This document shows positions 41,609-54,100 of a stretch of DNA of 64,000 nt, one piece after another. Under the pieces are notes generated by a model, which searched no databases, was not told the origin of the DNA, and worked only from the letters and a program-made list of their open reading frames with translations. Origin of the DNA: Planctomycetaceae bacterium (GTDB lineage Bacteria; Planctomycetota; Planctomycetia; Pirellulales; Pirellulaceae); contig PKCN01000249.1 of assembly GCA_002862205.1 (NCBI GenBank), forward strand, positions 1 through 64,000. Reading direction: 5' to 3'. Every line of letters starts with the position of its first letter. Position 1 is the first letter of the stretch. The translations under genes were made by a program, and so were the position numbers.

Positions 41609-42603
41609 GTTCTACCTTGTCCGCTAATACCCCCGCCGAAGCCCGCGAAGCTGCTGAAGAGTTTCGCACTGTTCATAGTGCCATTCGCAAGGAAGTTGGT
41701 CGCATGATGGTGGGACAGGATGCTACCGTTGACGGGGTGCTCGCTGCTCTGTTCGCAGCGGGCCATGTCTTGCTGGAAGGTGTACCCGGTTTAGGGAAAA
41801 CGCTGCTAGTCAGCTCTCTTGGCAAAGCCATTGACCTCAGCTTCAGCCGTATACAGTTCACCCCAGACATGATGCCTGCCGATATTCGTGGCACCAATGT
41901 GCTGTCGGAAACTGAAACGGGTGGCACGAAACTGGAGTTTCAGTCCGGTCCACTCGTGGCCAACCTTGTGCTGGCTGACGAGATCAACAGGGCGACGCCA
42001 CGGACACAAGCCGCTCTGCTGGAGTCGATGCAGGAGAAACAGATCTCAGTCGGTAAAAGAACAATAAAATTGGACGACCCCTTTTGTGTGATGGCGACGC
42101 AAAACCCCGTCGAGCAGGAGGGCACCTATCCCCTGCCCGAGGCACAGTTGGATCGCTTCTTGTTCAAATTGGTTGTTGGTTACCCCGCCGAGAACGACTA
42201 TCGAACGATTCTCAGACGCACAACCTCCAATGAAGAGATAGATCTTAAACCTGTCTCCGATGCCAACACGGTGATTCGCATGAGGCAAGTGGTGCGAGCA
42301 GTGCCGGTGCCCGAACATGTTGAGACCGATGCCATCCGTCTGGTGATGGCAACCCAACCGGGTAACGAGTACACCGCGTCGATGGTAAATGAAGTGGTAG
42401 CACTTGGGGCATCACCTCGTGGTGTTCAGGCGTTGATTCTTGCAGGGAAGGTCCGTGCCTTGCTGGAGGGGAGATTTGCCGTCGCGACGGAAGATCTCAA
42501 AGCCGTAGCCCCGGATGTCTTGCGACATCGTGTTCTGGTCAACTTTCAAGGCATGTCCGAGGGCATTACTTCGGATGATGTCATTGCTGAAGTTCTGAAG
42601 TAG
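41605..42603 (+). CDS. MoxR family AAA+ ATPase
   Basis: LLEGVPGLGKTLLV Walker A; LVLADEINRATPRTQAALLESMQE; FCVMATQNPVEQEGTYPLPEAQLDRF. Confidence 0.97.
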   Translation: MSSTLSANTPAEAREAAEEFRTVHSAIRKEVGRMMVGQDATVDGVLAALFAAGHVLLEGVPGLGKTLLVSSLGKAIDLSFSRIQFTPDMMPADIRGTNVLSETETGGTKLEFQSGPLVANLVLADEINRATPRTQAALLESMQEKQISVGKRTIKLDDPFCVMATQNPVEQEGTYPLPEAQLDRFLFKLVVGYPAENDYRTILRRTTSNEEIDLKPVSDANTVIRMRQVVRAVPVPEHVETDAIRLVMATQPGNEYTASMVNEVVALGASPRGVQALILAGKVRALLEGRFAVATEDLKAVAPDVLRHRVLVNFQGMSEGITSDDVIAEVLK

Positions 42604-42698
42604 AACTTTGTTTCGCACCGGCGGCACATCAAATCGTTGTTCCAATCCGTCTGTGTTTATCGACTTCACTCCTTCACGCTTCCCAACCCAGTTCCGAA

Positions 42699-43600
42699 TG
42701 AACGATCCTTTCAATCTGCTTGATCCTGACTTCCTGCAACAGGCAAACGCAATGCGCGTTGTGGCAAGGCGAGTCGCACCAGCTGGTCGCTGGGCCGAGC
42801 ATCGGTCACGAGATCGGGGTCAGGGCATGGAGTTCCGCGATTACCGACCGTATTCTCCTGGTGACGAATTGAAGTCGATTGACTGGAATGTCTACCAGCG
42901 ACTTGGCCGTTTTGTCGTTCGGCTTTTTGAAGAGATGGAAGATTTACCCATCTATTTGATGCCGGATCTGTCAAAGAGCATGTGGCATGAGGATCCACCA
43001 CGCGCGATCACTGCGATGAAAGTGGCCGTCGCATTTGCCTCGATCGGCTTGGATCAGCACGATCGTGTTGGTGTTCTGCCTTTCAGTGATGCTCTGGACA
43101 GCACTGTCCGACCGACGTCAGGACGCGGTCGACTGAGTCTGATTGCAGATACCATGAGTCGCGCCGCAGAGAAGGCCCGTGATAACCCAGGCGGCACCGA
43201 TCTTGCAGCCGCGCTGGCGAAACTCAGGGGGCTACGAATGCGTGAAGGTCTGCTCGTGATCGTATCCGACTTCCTTGATCCTCACGGGATTGAAGTCATG
43301 ACATCCGAGTTGAAGAAAACGCGACATCGTCCGTTGCTTGTGTCAATCACTCGCCACAGTGACCGCGAACCAGACGTGCACGGCGATATCCGCGTGCGGG
43401 ATTGTGAGACAGGCGATATGCAGGATGTTTCGGTCACCACCCATGTCATGGAACAGTACCGCGAAGCATACGACGCCCATTTCCAGAAACTGCAGGATTT
43501 TGCTCGCAGCCGGCAGGGAAACTTCCTGTTTCTGGACCATGAGCTTGATGTCATGAAACAGTTGGCCCAACTATTTGAGGGTGGGAGTTTCGTCGCATGA
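42699..43600 (+). CDS. DUF58 domain-containing protein
   Basis: GRWAEHRSRDRGQGMEFRDYRPYSPGDELKSIDWNVYQRLGRFVVRLFEEMEDLPIYLMPDLSKSM; start at MNDPFNLLDPDFL. Confidence 0.95.
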
Positions 43601-45180
43601 CTTTCACTTTCCTGTCTACTATCGCGACCCTTGCTGGAATTCTGAGTCTGGCGTTGGCATTGGTACTGTTGCAGCGTTTGCGTGTACAACACCGCGAGAT
43701 CGAAGTCGTCAGTACGCTCTTTTGGCAGGCAGCCGTGAAAGAGACGCGTGCACGGGTCTTTATCAAGGAGTTCCGACATTGGCCGGCATGGCTACTTCTC
43801 GTGCTGATCGCATCGGCTCTATGGGTGTTGTTGGCCGGGCCACGTTGGTCAGGCAACGACCAGATGCAGCATGTCGTGTTACTGGACGGCAGTATATCGG
43901 ACCCTTCCGTGTCGAACTCAGATCTTGCCTTGGCAACGGAAAAAGCGTCCAAACTACCAATCATGAATCGCGAAATCATTCACGCGGGTCCACGATTGGA
44001 AACGTTGTTGCGACCCGGCGAACCGGTGCAGCTAGCGCAACTACGGTGGGAAGCAAAACGGATTCCCAGTTCAACAGGACTCGAGTGGGCTCTGGATGCG
44101 TTGTCATCGCGGGTTGCCGCGGATCAGCCACTCACTGTTCATGTCATTGGTGATGCGGAGTTCGATGATCGGTTTCTTGACGGTTTGCCTGCGGAACTTA
44201 CTGTGTATCGCATTGACCGCGGGCCAAGACCAGAGAAGCCCTTGCTGCGGTCGCTCGGTTTGTCCAGTGCGTCCTCTGGTGTCTGGCAAAATGTTGATGT
44301 GTTGTTTTCCCCGGAAAACGCAGATGCATTTCAAATCACGGACTTGGAACTGACCCTCGACACCCAACCAATCGCTAATCGCGTTGTCTCGACAAACGAC
44401 GGTAATTACATCGTGGAGGGAGTTCCTGCTCGGGGCGGGATCTTCCGTTTGAGCTACCAAAACAGTCAGGTCGGTGCGCTTACCCTCCCCAAACGCGAAC
44501 CGATCAAAATCCTGTTCGAGTCCACGACGCCGAAGACATTGAAAGATCTGGTGTTGCTGGATCCCGCATGCATCGAGGTCACAACGGATGCAGACTTGGT
44601 GGTTGGCCCAAGTGATCAAGCAGATCTTTGTTTGGTGTCCGATGCGGAAGCTGCGTTTCAAATCGATACCGAAATCGAAGATGCAGAGTCGGCTCTGAAT
44701 TCATTGATTGATGAATTGGCCTTACGACAGATTGATGCGACAGGATTAGCAGAGCAAAGCGGACGGGTTGTTGATGTACGCGTTGCGGTAGCCGATTCCA
44801 GACGTATTTCTCTCTGGAGAAATCTCTTCACATCAACCTATAACTTTCAGCAGAGCCGCGCGTGTCCGATTTTCGTGGCACGTTCGATTCGCTGGCTGGC
44901 TGGACAACCTGAGTTGGTACCGTGGGCTGAACAGGGAATGCGGCTACCGGAAGCTCGCCCCGTATTTGACCGCATTTCTGGCTCGACTGCCCAAACCAAT
45001 GACGGCCGCAACTTGCAGGTCACCCGATTGACCCGGCCCACGCAGATTCAGGGGTTGTTAGCAGATTCTCCGAGCTCAAGCGTTGTGGCGGGCGTTGGAG
45101 TGGCTGCGTGGATTGGTGCGTTTGCGATTCTGTTGCTGCTTGCTGAATGGACGCTTTTTCAGAAGGGACGCATGCCATGA
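43597..45180 (+). CDS. BatA-like membrane protein (N-terminal membrane domain, VWA-like region)
   Basis: TM segment then LRVQHREIEVVSTLFWQ; HVVLLDGSISDPSVSN; C-terminal TM; operon position between DUF58 and VWA genes. Confidence 0.8.
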   Translation: MTFTFLSTIATLAGILSLALALVLLQRLRVQHREIEVVSTLFWQAAVKETRARVFIKEFRHWPAWLLLVLIASALWVLLAGPRWSGNDQMQHVVLLDGSISDPSVSNSDLALATEKASKLPIMNREIIHAGPRLETLLRPGEPVQLAQLRWEAKRIPSSTGLEWALDALSSRVAADQPLTVHVIGDAEFDDRFLDGLPAELTVYRIDRGPRPEKPLLRSLGLSSASSGVWQNVDVLFSPENADAFQITDLELTLDTQPIANRVVSTNDGNYIVEGVPARGGIFRLSYQNSQVGALTLPKREPIKILFESTTPKTLKDLVLLDPACIEVTTDADLVVGPSDQADLCLVSDAEAAFQIDTEIEDAESALNSLIDELALRQIDATGLAEQSGRVVDVRVAVADSRRISLWRNLFTSTYNFQQSRACPIFVARSIRWLAGQPELVPWAEQGMRLPEARPVFDRISGSTAQTNDGRNLQVTRLTRPTQIQGLLADSPSSSVVAGVGVAAWIGAFAILLLLAEWTLFQKGRMP

Positions 45181-48100
45181 TACTGTTACATCCCTACATG
45201 CTGTTGTTTGCGTTGGTAGCATTCATTCCCTGGTTTGGTCCTTGGAAGGGCCCGCGCGCGACACAGAATTTGTTGCGTTCGCTTGTGTTCGTTGCAATCT
45301 CGGTGGCCATGGCCATGCCGCACCTACCATCTGGACAGACGACACCATGCAAAGTACTGATCATCGACCGTAGCCCTAGCATTTCGCAGGCTTCACGAGC
45401 ATTGGCTCTCTCGCAACTGGCAGAGTTTGCTCAAGAGCCCGACAGCCATCTGGTCACCTTTGGTGCTCCGTTGCAGTCTGCAGCGTTGTCTGGATTTTCA
45501 TCCGTAACGGCAATTCAGGACCACCCCTCGAGGGGAACTTCGCCACTCTCCGCGGCCATTGCCCGTGCTCAGACACTAATTCCAAGAGGGACTGGTGGAA
45601 GCGTGACGATAGCCAGTGACTCGCTTGCAACGCGTCCCGACGACAATCGAGCCATCGCTGCGTTGCGAGAACAGGAAATTCCCGTGCATTGGGTTCAGTT
45701 GGAAACGGTCCCGAGAACCACAACCCCGGTAGCAGTCAGTTGGTCAACGCCACTTCGCAAAGGTGCAAATTCGCGGATTGATGTACGTCTTGTTTCCACG
45801 ACAACAGCAACATCTGGCACTTTGATTCTGAGGGCAGGGGAAACCGAATTGACGCGTGCAAATTTCAGCGCTGCTGCTGAACAAACAATTCAGCTGAGTT
45901 TTGAACCGGACGAGTCAGGTTTTGTTGATGCGGTGGTTGTCGCTCAAAATTCAGACGGCAGCGAGAACGCACTTGCTGCTGTCCTGCCGATTATGCGTCC
46001 CCATCAGTTGTTGTATCTCGGTGATCGACAGACTGGCGGTAACGAAAAGTTAAGCGATATGCTGGGGCCAAGCTTCGATGTCGTGACCGTGGACCTCAGT
46101 GATACTCGTGGACTGCGGGACGCACTGAAACGCTGCGACCTTGTATTGCTGGATGATCAGCCTGCGGAGAACGTATCATCCCGGAATGAGGAAAGCATTG
46201 TTGATGCGGTGCGGGATGAAGGACTCGGCCTGGTGATGAGCGGTGGTCGTGCATCCTTTGGGGGTGGAGGCTGGCATGACCGTCCAATTGAAACGCTATT
46301 GCCCATCGAGCTTGTACAAAAGGAAGAGAAAAGAGACCCTTCGACTTCTCTGGTGATTGTGATTGATACGTCTGGCTCCATGAGTGGTGTGCGAGTGCAA
46401 CTCGCCAAAGAGGTTTCGCGATTGGCAATGAAGCGGTTGCTGCCACACGACAAAGTTGGAATCGTCGAGTTCTATGGTGCGAAACGTTGGGCTGCTCCTC
46501 TTCAACCAGCATCCAACGCGATTGAATTGCAACGGGCACTCAACCGCATGGACGCGGGCGGGGGAACCGTCATTCTGCCTGCATTGGAAGAAGCGTTTTA
46601 TGGGCTTCAGAATGTCGATACACGTTACAAACACGTGCTCGTGCTCACCGACGGAGGAGTCGAGTCAGGCGATTTTGAATCGTTGATGAGGCGGATGGCG
46701 AACGAAGGTATTAATGTATCGACCGTACTTGCAGGTGGCGGGTATCACAGCGAATTCCTCGTCAACATCGCGAACTGGGGCAAGGGGCGTTTTTACAACG
46801 TACCCAACCGCTTTAATCTGCCAGAGATTCTGCTCAAACAACCCTCAACGACCAAGCTTCCTTCCTATCGGCCAGGGCAGCACATTGTTCAGGCTCGTGG
46901 CGGTCCGGGATGGTGGGGCGAGGTCGATACGAGCAGTTTGCCGCCGCTGGCAGGATACGTTGAATCCAAGCCACGCGAGGGTAGCGAAATATTATTGGAA
47001 ACGGTTGCCGAAAAGCACCCCATACTGGCTACCTGGCGTTATGGTCTGGGACGTGTCACAACACTCAGCACCGAACCCTTGGGCGAGGGTACCGAACCCT
47101 GGCAGAAGTGGTCTGATTATGGCAATGCGTTAGCGAGAATCCTGCAACGTAGCACGGGCGACATACGTGAACCCTTCGAATTTGAGTTTGAGTTTGACGG
47201 TGGGGACGTGCTGATCCATGCAATCCGTCAGCAACCACGGAACCTCACCGCAGAAAAGATCAATCCACTTGCAAGGCTGCACGACTCAAATACCGAGATC
47301 GAATTTGTGCGACGAAGCCCGGATCGGTATTTGGCGCGACTGCCAACCCCCGCGATTGGAGAAACGATCAAACTGGAAACCTCGGCGACGAATACTCAGG
47401 ACCGTTGGAAGATCATGTCGGTAATGTCACCAGTGATGGCTGAGCATTTCGTTGACCCGGACAACGCCATGGATGCTACAACGCTTGTAACACTTACGGG
47501 AGGTCAGCGCATGTCACCCAAGTCAGTTTGGTCAAATGGATCCACTTCACAGCCAGAGGGTGACACACTGATCCCGTTGTCTCCTCTGTTGTACGGCATT
47601 GCCTTGCTGCTGTTTCTGGCCGAAATCATCTACCGCCGACTTCCTCGGCGGACGCAGGCAGTTGCAATGCAGGCCCCCTCAATCGTGCTGTTGTTCTGGT
47701 TGAGCTTGCAAGCGGCGACAGTCCACGCACAGGAACCCTTGAGTAACGAGGTGGCTGTAGCGGCAACCGAGGTTATTGACGTCGGGCTGCGAGACGGTGT
47801 CAGTGATACTGCAGTCGCTCAGCTTTTTGACCGTGCGATCCTGAAAGAGGGAAACCTGCAAAGCACGCTCGATTGGCTGTCGGAATCGACAGGGGATTTA
47901 GCCGACCCGCGGAACCGGATCATTGCTGAAATCGAAGTCAAGTTGGCAGCACGACGAGGCGATCTGCAACGCGCATCTGATCTGTTGAAGGATCTGCTTG
48001 AACAACAGCAAGTACTTGAGTCGCGGCTCGATTTGGTCCTGATTCAGGCAAAATTCCATGACGCCCTTGGTGAGACTGATGCCGCAAAAGAGCTGTACAC

Positions 48101-51100
48101 GAAACTCACTGTGTCAGAACTCGCAGAAGCCGATAGGCAGACGGTAAGCCTCCGCCTGGCGTTGATGGGCTTGTTAGGCGACGCACAGGCGAAACAGGGC
48201 AGCGATGCACAACCGTTAATCGATCTGGCGACAAAGTCGGACGATGTCGGTTTCAAAAATCGCGCAGCAAATGTCCTGGCCGTACAGAATCGACATGCCG
48301 ATGCCCTGAAATTGTTCACCATTACTGGATTGGGCACCCAGAAATTTCGAAGCGCCAGCCGCGTCACGGAGTGGGCCATCCGTGCGAAAGAGCGGGACAA
48401 AGCGATTGAGACTGCATGGCAGGCCGTTGAAACTGCGCAGTTACGGCGGGACCGCAATTACGCCCTAGCGTTACTTGTCGAAGCCTATCGCCTGAAGAAG
48501 CAGACAGCTGGAATTGAGACCTTGGTCGATGAATTCAAACGCCGGAATGATGCAGCTGAACCGATGACGGTGGAGATGCAGAGAGTGTGGATTGATCTGC
48601 TCCGCGAGTTGGGACGATACGACGACGCAATCGCACTGTTTCGGGAGAGTGCAAGTGCAGCGTCGACATTCACGGTTGAAATGCGACGTGAGTTGCTGGA
48701 ACTCGAGGGGGAAGCTGGCAATACGAAACGAATGATTTCAACTTACCGCGAGCTGATTGAAACGGAACCTGATGAACTCGCTTGGCGCGGTGGGCTCACC
48801 CAGATATTGCTCGAACGAGGTGATAACGAACAAGCAAAAGCATTATGGAGCGACTACGTTAACGAAACGGAACGTAGTACAGTGTTGATGAATGCCGCAC
48901 AGACTCTTGGTGAACTGGGTCTGGATCTGTTGGCTAAAAACACCGTTGAGCGAATGGTTAAACTGAGGGTCAATCATGGTCAAGCTTTGCTCTATTGGGC
49001 AGATTTGCAGCAACGCCGAGGCGATGTGGAGGGCGCGGAAGCCTCTTTGAATCGAGTGCAGGGGTTTGAGGATGTCGGAGACGATGTCAGGGCGGAACTG
49101 GCCAGTGCCTATGAGCGGATTGGCAGGCAGGACAAGGCGATTGAGGTCAACGAGGCAATTCGTGCTACGCGAAAAGTCGTTGCTGAGGATCTGGAAATGC
49201 GACTTGCCTGGTTGTACAGCGAAGTCGGCGACGAGGAGAAAGCGCTTGACCAATGGTTGGCTTTGTGGCGCAAAATAACCTCGATTCCACGTCGCAGGTA
49301 TGTCGAAGACCGCTTGATGACGGTGGCAAGCCGACTGGGAACCCTTGCAGACATAGCGATTGAAATTGAGGAAAAACTTGCCGATGGAACCGCCGATTCG
49401 CGTGAGGCCGGCCTACTGGTCCGTATCTACAGTCGAGTCAATGACTCGGTTGCTGCCACCGAAATCTCTGAAGAGTATATGGCACAAACCGGAAAAGACC
49501 TGGTGGACCAACTGCAGGAGAAAGGCCGGATCTACCAGATCTGCAACGACTATTGGAACTATGAGAAGGTCATTGAGGAGTTGATTGAGGTCGATCCTGA
49601 AGGGGAGACTGAGTACCTGAGACAACTGGCGCTGAGCATGTTGGAAAGAGGAAAGGCGCAGGATGCCCGCAATGTATTGATGAACTTGCGAACAGCTGAT
49701 GATGGCAAAGACTCAATTGGTGGTGAATTTGAAGCCGGTGTACTCTCACTGGTCGGGATGAAAGACGAAGCCGCAGACGCCTACCGGCAGGCCATTGCGA
49801 CGCACCCAGACCGAATTGAATCCTATCTGCTTTTGGCAAATCTGCTCAAGGAAAACAACCAGACCGAGCGTGCTGTCGGGATGTTTCAGTATCTCGCTGA
49901 AAATGCCCAACGCGATGATCTGTTTACCATTGCAATTGACGGCCTTCTGAACATGGAGGCCAAGGGTCGCAACATCCAGTGGGCACGTCGGATCACTCTC
50001 GAGCGACTCGCAGGTCGCGAGGACAAGAACTATCTCTATCAGCTATTGTCCGATCTCTCTGCCGAAGTGAACGATAAATCCGGACAGATTCGGGCCATGG
50101 AGAACTCATTGGCTGTATCTGGAACGAGGCGTTTATCCGTACTCCGCGAATGCATGGAACTCTCGTCCAGAATCCGCGGAGGAGTCTACTACTCTAGTTC
50201 ATCTCGTGGACCCTCGAATAAAGGGAACCTGCCGTTCTTTGCCTTTGGTCGAAGACTGATCGGACTGAATGAACTGATGCCCCCACAGGTATTCCTTGAT
50301 CTGGGCAAAGCGTTTCTCGATGACGGTGATACACAAAGCGCGGAACGCACGTTTGGCATGGCCAGGAATCTTGCCGATCCACGTAGTTATCAAAGGGAAG
50401 TTGCGGAGATCTTTGAGAAAGCGGGCAAAACCCCCGAAGCATTGGCGCGATATGATCGTCTACTGCGCACCAGCCCTTCAGATGTTCCGTTGATGGCTCG
50501 TGTCGCAAAGCTGAACGAAAGTGAAAAGAAAGATGCCATCGCGTTCAGGTTCTATCAGGGAGGTTTGAACCTACTATTGTCGCAAACACCGTTGACGACA
50601 AGAGAAGCAAGCAACACGGGACAACAGAGTTTTTGGAGCAACAATCGCGATGCGTATCAAACGTATTCGGATGAACTTTTGATGGGCATGTTGGTCACCG
50701 TCCCTGAAAAGGAACTTGATGCAATGGTTACCGACCAACGTGAGCGACTGTTCGCTGATCTCAAGCAAATTACTGAACTGCGCAAAGACCAAAAAGTTGC
50801 CAACACGCTATCCGAAGCGCCAAGGGTCGAAAAACGCTTCACACAATTGCAACGAATCTACCTCGCTCTTGCACAGATGGAATCGCTCGAAGCAGTCGAC
50901 GCGGTTCTGCTGAAACAATTCCCAGATGATGGAGCGTTATTCGCTAACATTACAACACTGCGTCTCAATGCCGGACGCCGTGACAGTCTGGCAAGGTTGA
51001 TGCAAAGTAACCTGATCTCGGCAACACAGCAGGCAACTATCAAAACCATGCTCGGCGAAACTGACGTGGACGTTGGAAACGCCACCCTCACCCCGACCCA

Positions 51101-54100
51101 GATGTGGAAAGCACTGTTGCCCGCATGGATCAAAGATGACCGTGAGTTAACACTTAAATTACTGAGACGGTTGAATCAACAGAGCGTGCGGGGCAGGGCG
51201 GGAACACCTTCTTACGTCGTGGTCAATGGCCGCGCCGTTCGCCAGACTCGTTCAAACCTGGGTGACGCTCGCACATGGATGCAGTTGGCGGTGACTCTGG
51301 GTGATGACAGCCTTGCACTCCAATTGGCAAGGGCCAACTGCGATCGTTTGACATACCAAAACCAGCAATCTTTCTATCAGATGTGTCGGGAGATACTCCC
51401 CGAGACACGCTTCTCCGAGTTAGTACGATACGCGACCAATCAGCAAAGTCAGAAACCGGAAAGGCTGGCTAATTATCTCTGGTTGCTGGCGGAGATGAAA
51501 GAATATGTGTCCGACTTGCAACCAAGTGACGGCGATTTGCTTGGATTGATCCAAAATGGCACCCTGCGTCTTGGTTACTCATTTCCCTTTCCCGTTGCGA
51601 TGCAGGTCTTTCCTGAATCGATTCGCGCGGATGCATTTGCCGAGACCATGGAATCCGTCACCCCGAAAATTCTGCCCCAAGAGCTGATCCGGGTTCCATT
51701 CAACTATGACAAACCCATTGATGAGGCAACGCAGAAAGTGGTTTTGGCTGCTTTTGCCGAAGGAATTGATGCCGCCTTGCAGGACAATTACTTGCGCTAT
51801 TGCTCGTACTATATGCCAAGAACTGGCACTGTTATCAAACTCAAGGAAAATCAGACGCTTGCAGTCAAAATGCTTGATCTCTTGACAGCAGACAAGGTGC
51901 AGAAAAGAGAGCCGAATATTTCAAAGATGGCTCAACTTGTCAAAGCGATGGTTTTATATCAATCCGGTGAGAAGAATGAAGGAATCAAACTTGCGCTCAA
52001 GGCAGGGTCCCCATTCGAAACTGTCTCTGATAGCTATCTCAGGATGACCCGCACGTGGGTCTACAATCAATTCCTCAGTGGGGATGATACACAGATGTTT
52101 CTCGATGCGTTGCCTGGCAAGCAAAACGGGAAAAAACTTTCAGTCGAAGATCTGGACAAGCGATTTGCCTTGCTGCAGCGGGTGCGGGCAACTGCTGCAC
52201 TGAACATGTTGTATGCACAGGCCGCAGAAATGTATCCGAACGAGTCCAAATACAAAAGAGCGAGGTCGACATCGACGGCCAAACCCGAAAACGTTTTCAA
52301 GGATATCACGCTGCAAGAAAAACGCATTCAGGAATTGCAGGGGAAGAACGTGAACGGTCCGCAGAATGCAAACCAGAAAAGCCAGGATGCAATCAGGTCC
52401 CGATTGGCTGCATTGTGGAACTCCGTTGACCATCGCGTGAACGCCATGAAGTACTGGACAGTGGTGGATGACCATCAACGACAAGCATCAGAAGCAGCGA
52501 AAAAGCAGAAAAATAATGCTGATGCTGCGAAGAGCAACCAAAAAGCTGCCGAGCGAGTGGTTAAGCCCAAAACTACACCCAGTCAGTCCAACAAGGCGAC
52601 CGCCTCTAGCGACGAGACCGAGAAAAAATACGCGAAGGGTCTGTTGGGTGTCAAAGCAGCACTTGACGCTGGTGATGAATCGGGTGTGTTACGGACTTTG
52701 CGAACTGTGTGGCGAACATTGCCTCCAGCTGTCTCGAGCCCGTATGGCTCGAGAGTTGTGGTACGGCCGTTGAGCGTTTCGTGGCCTACTTCCAAAGCCC
52801 CTAAGAAACCCAAAAACCTCCCAACAATACAAAAGAATGGGACGCGTGTAACCAATTCTGACTCGGCTCGACGTCAGAAACGCGGTGGGCTGTCGACGTT
52901 CGTCCCTCCCGCACGCGTGGCCGCAACTCCGCGTCCCAAGGCGTGGGATGTCCTTGCGGAGCATCCCTATGTATTGCCTGAGATGCATCGCATCGTACGT
53001 GCGAGCTTTCTAGCACCAGCAAATGCCCAAGCCGTTTCACTTGGTTTACTCAAGGCTGAGCGACTTGCGAACGGTGACGAGGTGGTTCTTGCAGGCTTGG
53101 TCAAAAAACTTCAGCAGGGTCAACTAACCGCGCCTGTGTTGGATGGATTTTTTGAGATCGTTCGTGAACGCCCTGAGCTGATTAATGACAGCAACAAGTG
53201 GGTGCTCGACAATTTAATGGACCAACTGGGAATTAAGAATGGTGATCAGGCCAGATTGCTTGCACCTCTTTATGCGCGAACCGGTGACCTCAACACGGCC
53301 TCGGCATTGTTTCGCGTGAGTGCATTCTTTCCATCAAAGACGGGAAGCGGTTTCGCTCGACTGATTGATCAAGCTCAACCCTTTTTTCAAGGCGCTGATC
53401 TGCTTGTACTCGCTGAGGCAATGTTTGAAACGGCATACAGCAGAAAAATGGCACTTCCCACAGTACTTGAACTGCGTCGCGACACGTTACCCGTGGCTGC
53501 AGCTGCGGAAGTAACCCGCAAGGATTTTCCAAGTATCCGTCTCATCCATGATGCGTACGACGTCAACACACTGATTGCTGGCACCAGTATTTATGCAGGT
53601 AGCGGCAACCATCAGGCAGCAATTGATTTTCTGTATACGCTTCTCAAACAACACGGAAAGCCGCTCGCTCCGCTCACAACCAGTGCGTCCCAGTATTACG
53701 TCAATCGCGGCAGCAAGCGCCCATGGTTGTTGACGCGAACCAATCTCTTGGATCTGTTCTCGGTTTCATCCTCTGCATCAACGCAGCAAAAAGATACCTG
53801 GTGGCGTGCTGCCGCTACCGCGGTTGCCACACTACGTGATGATGAAACGGTCAGCCGAGAAATTATTTGCGAGGCGCTTTTGACAATTGCGTATTGGCAA
53901 ACACAGGGAGAATTCACTGAGGCTGGCAAGATCACACTTTCAATGGTTGATGACGAATTGCTCCAAGACGCAAAGAAGCTGGAACCGCTGGCTGTGGACC
54001 TGTATCGTGAGGCTGGATTGATTGGACGCTCATTTGAACTGCAACGCCGGATGCAGCAAGAAGGAAATCTATCGTACACTCGCTTTGGAGAATTCGTCCG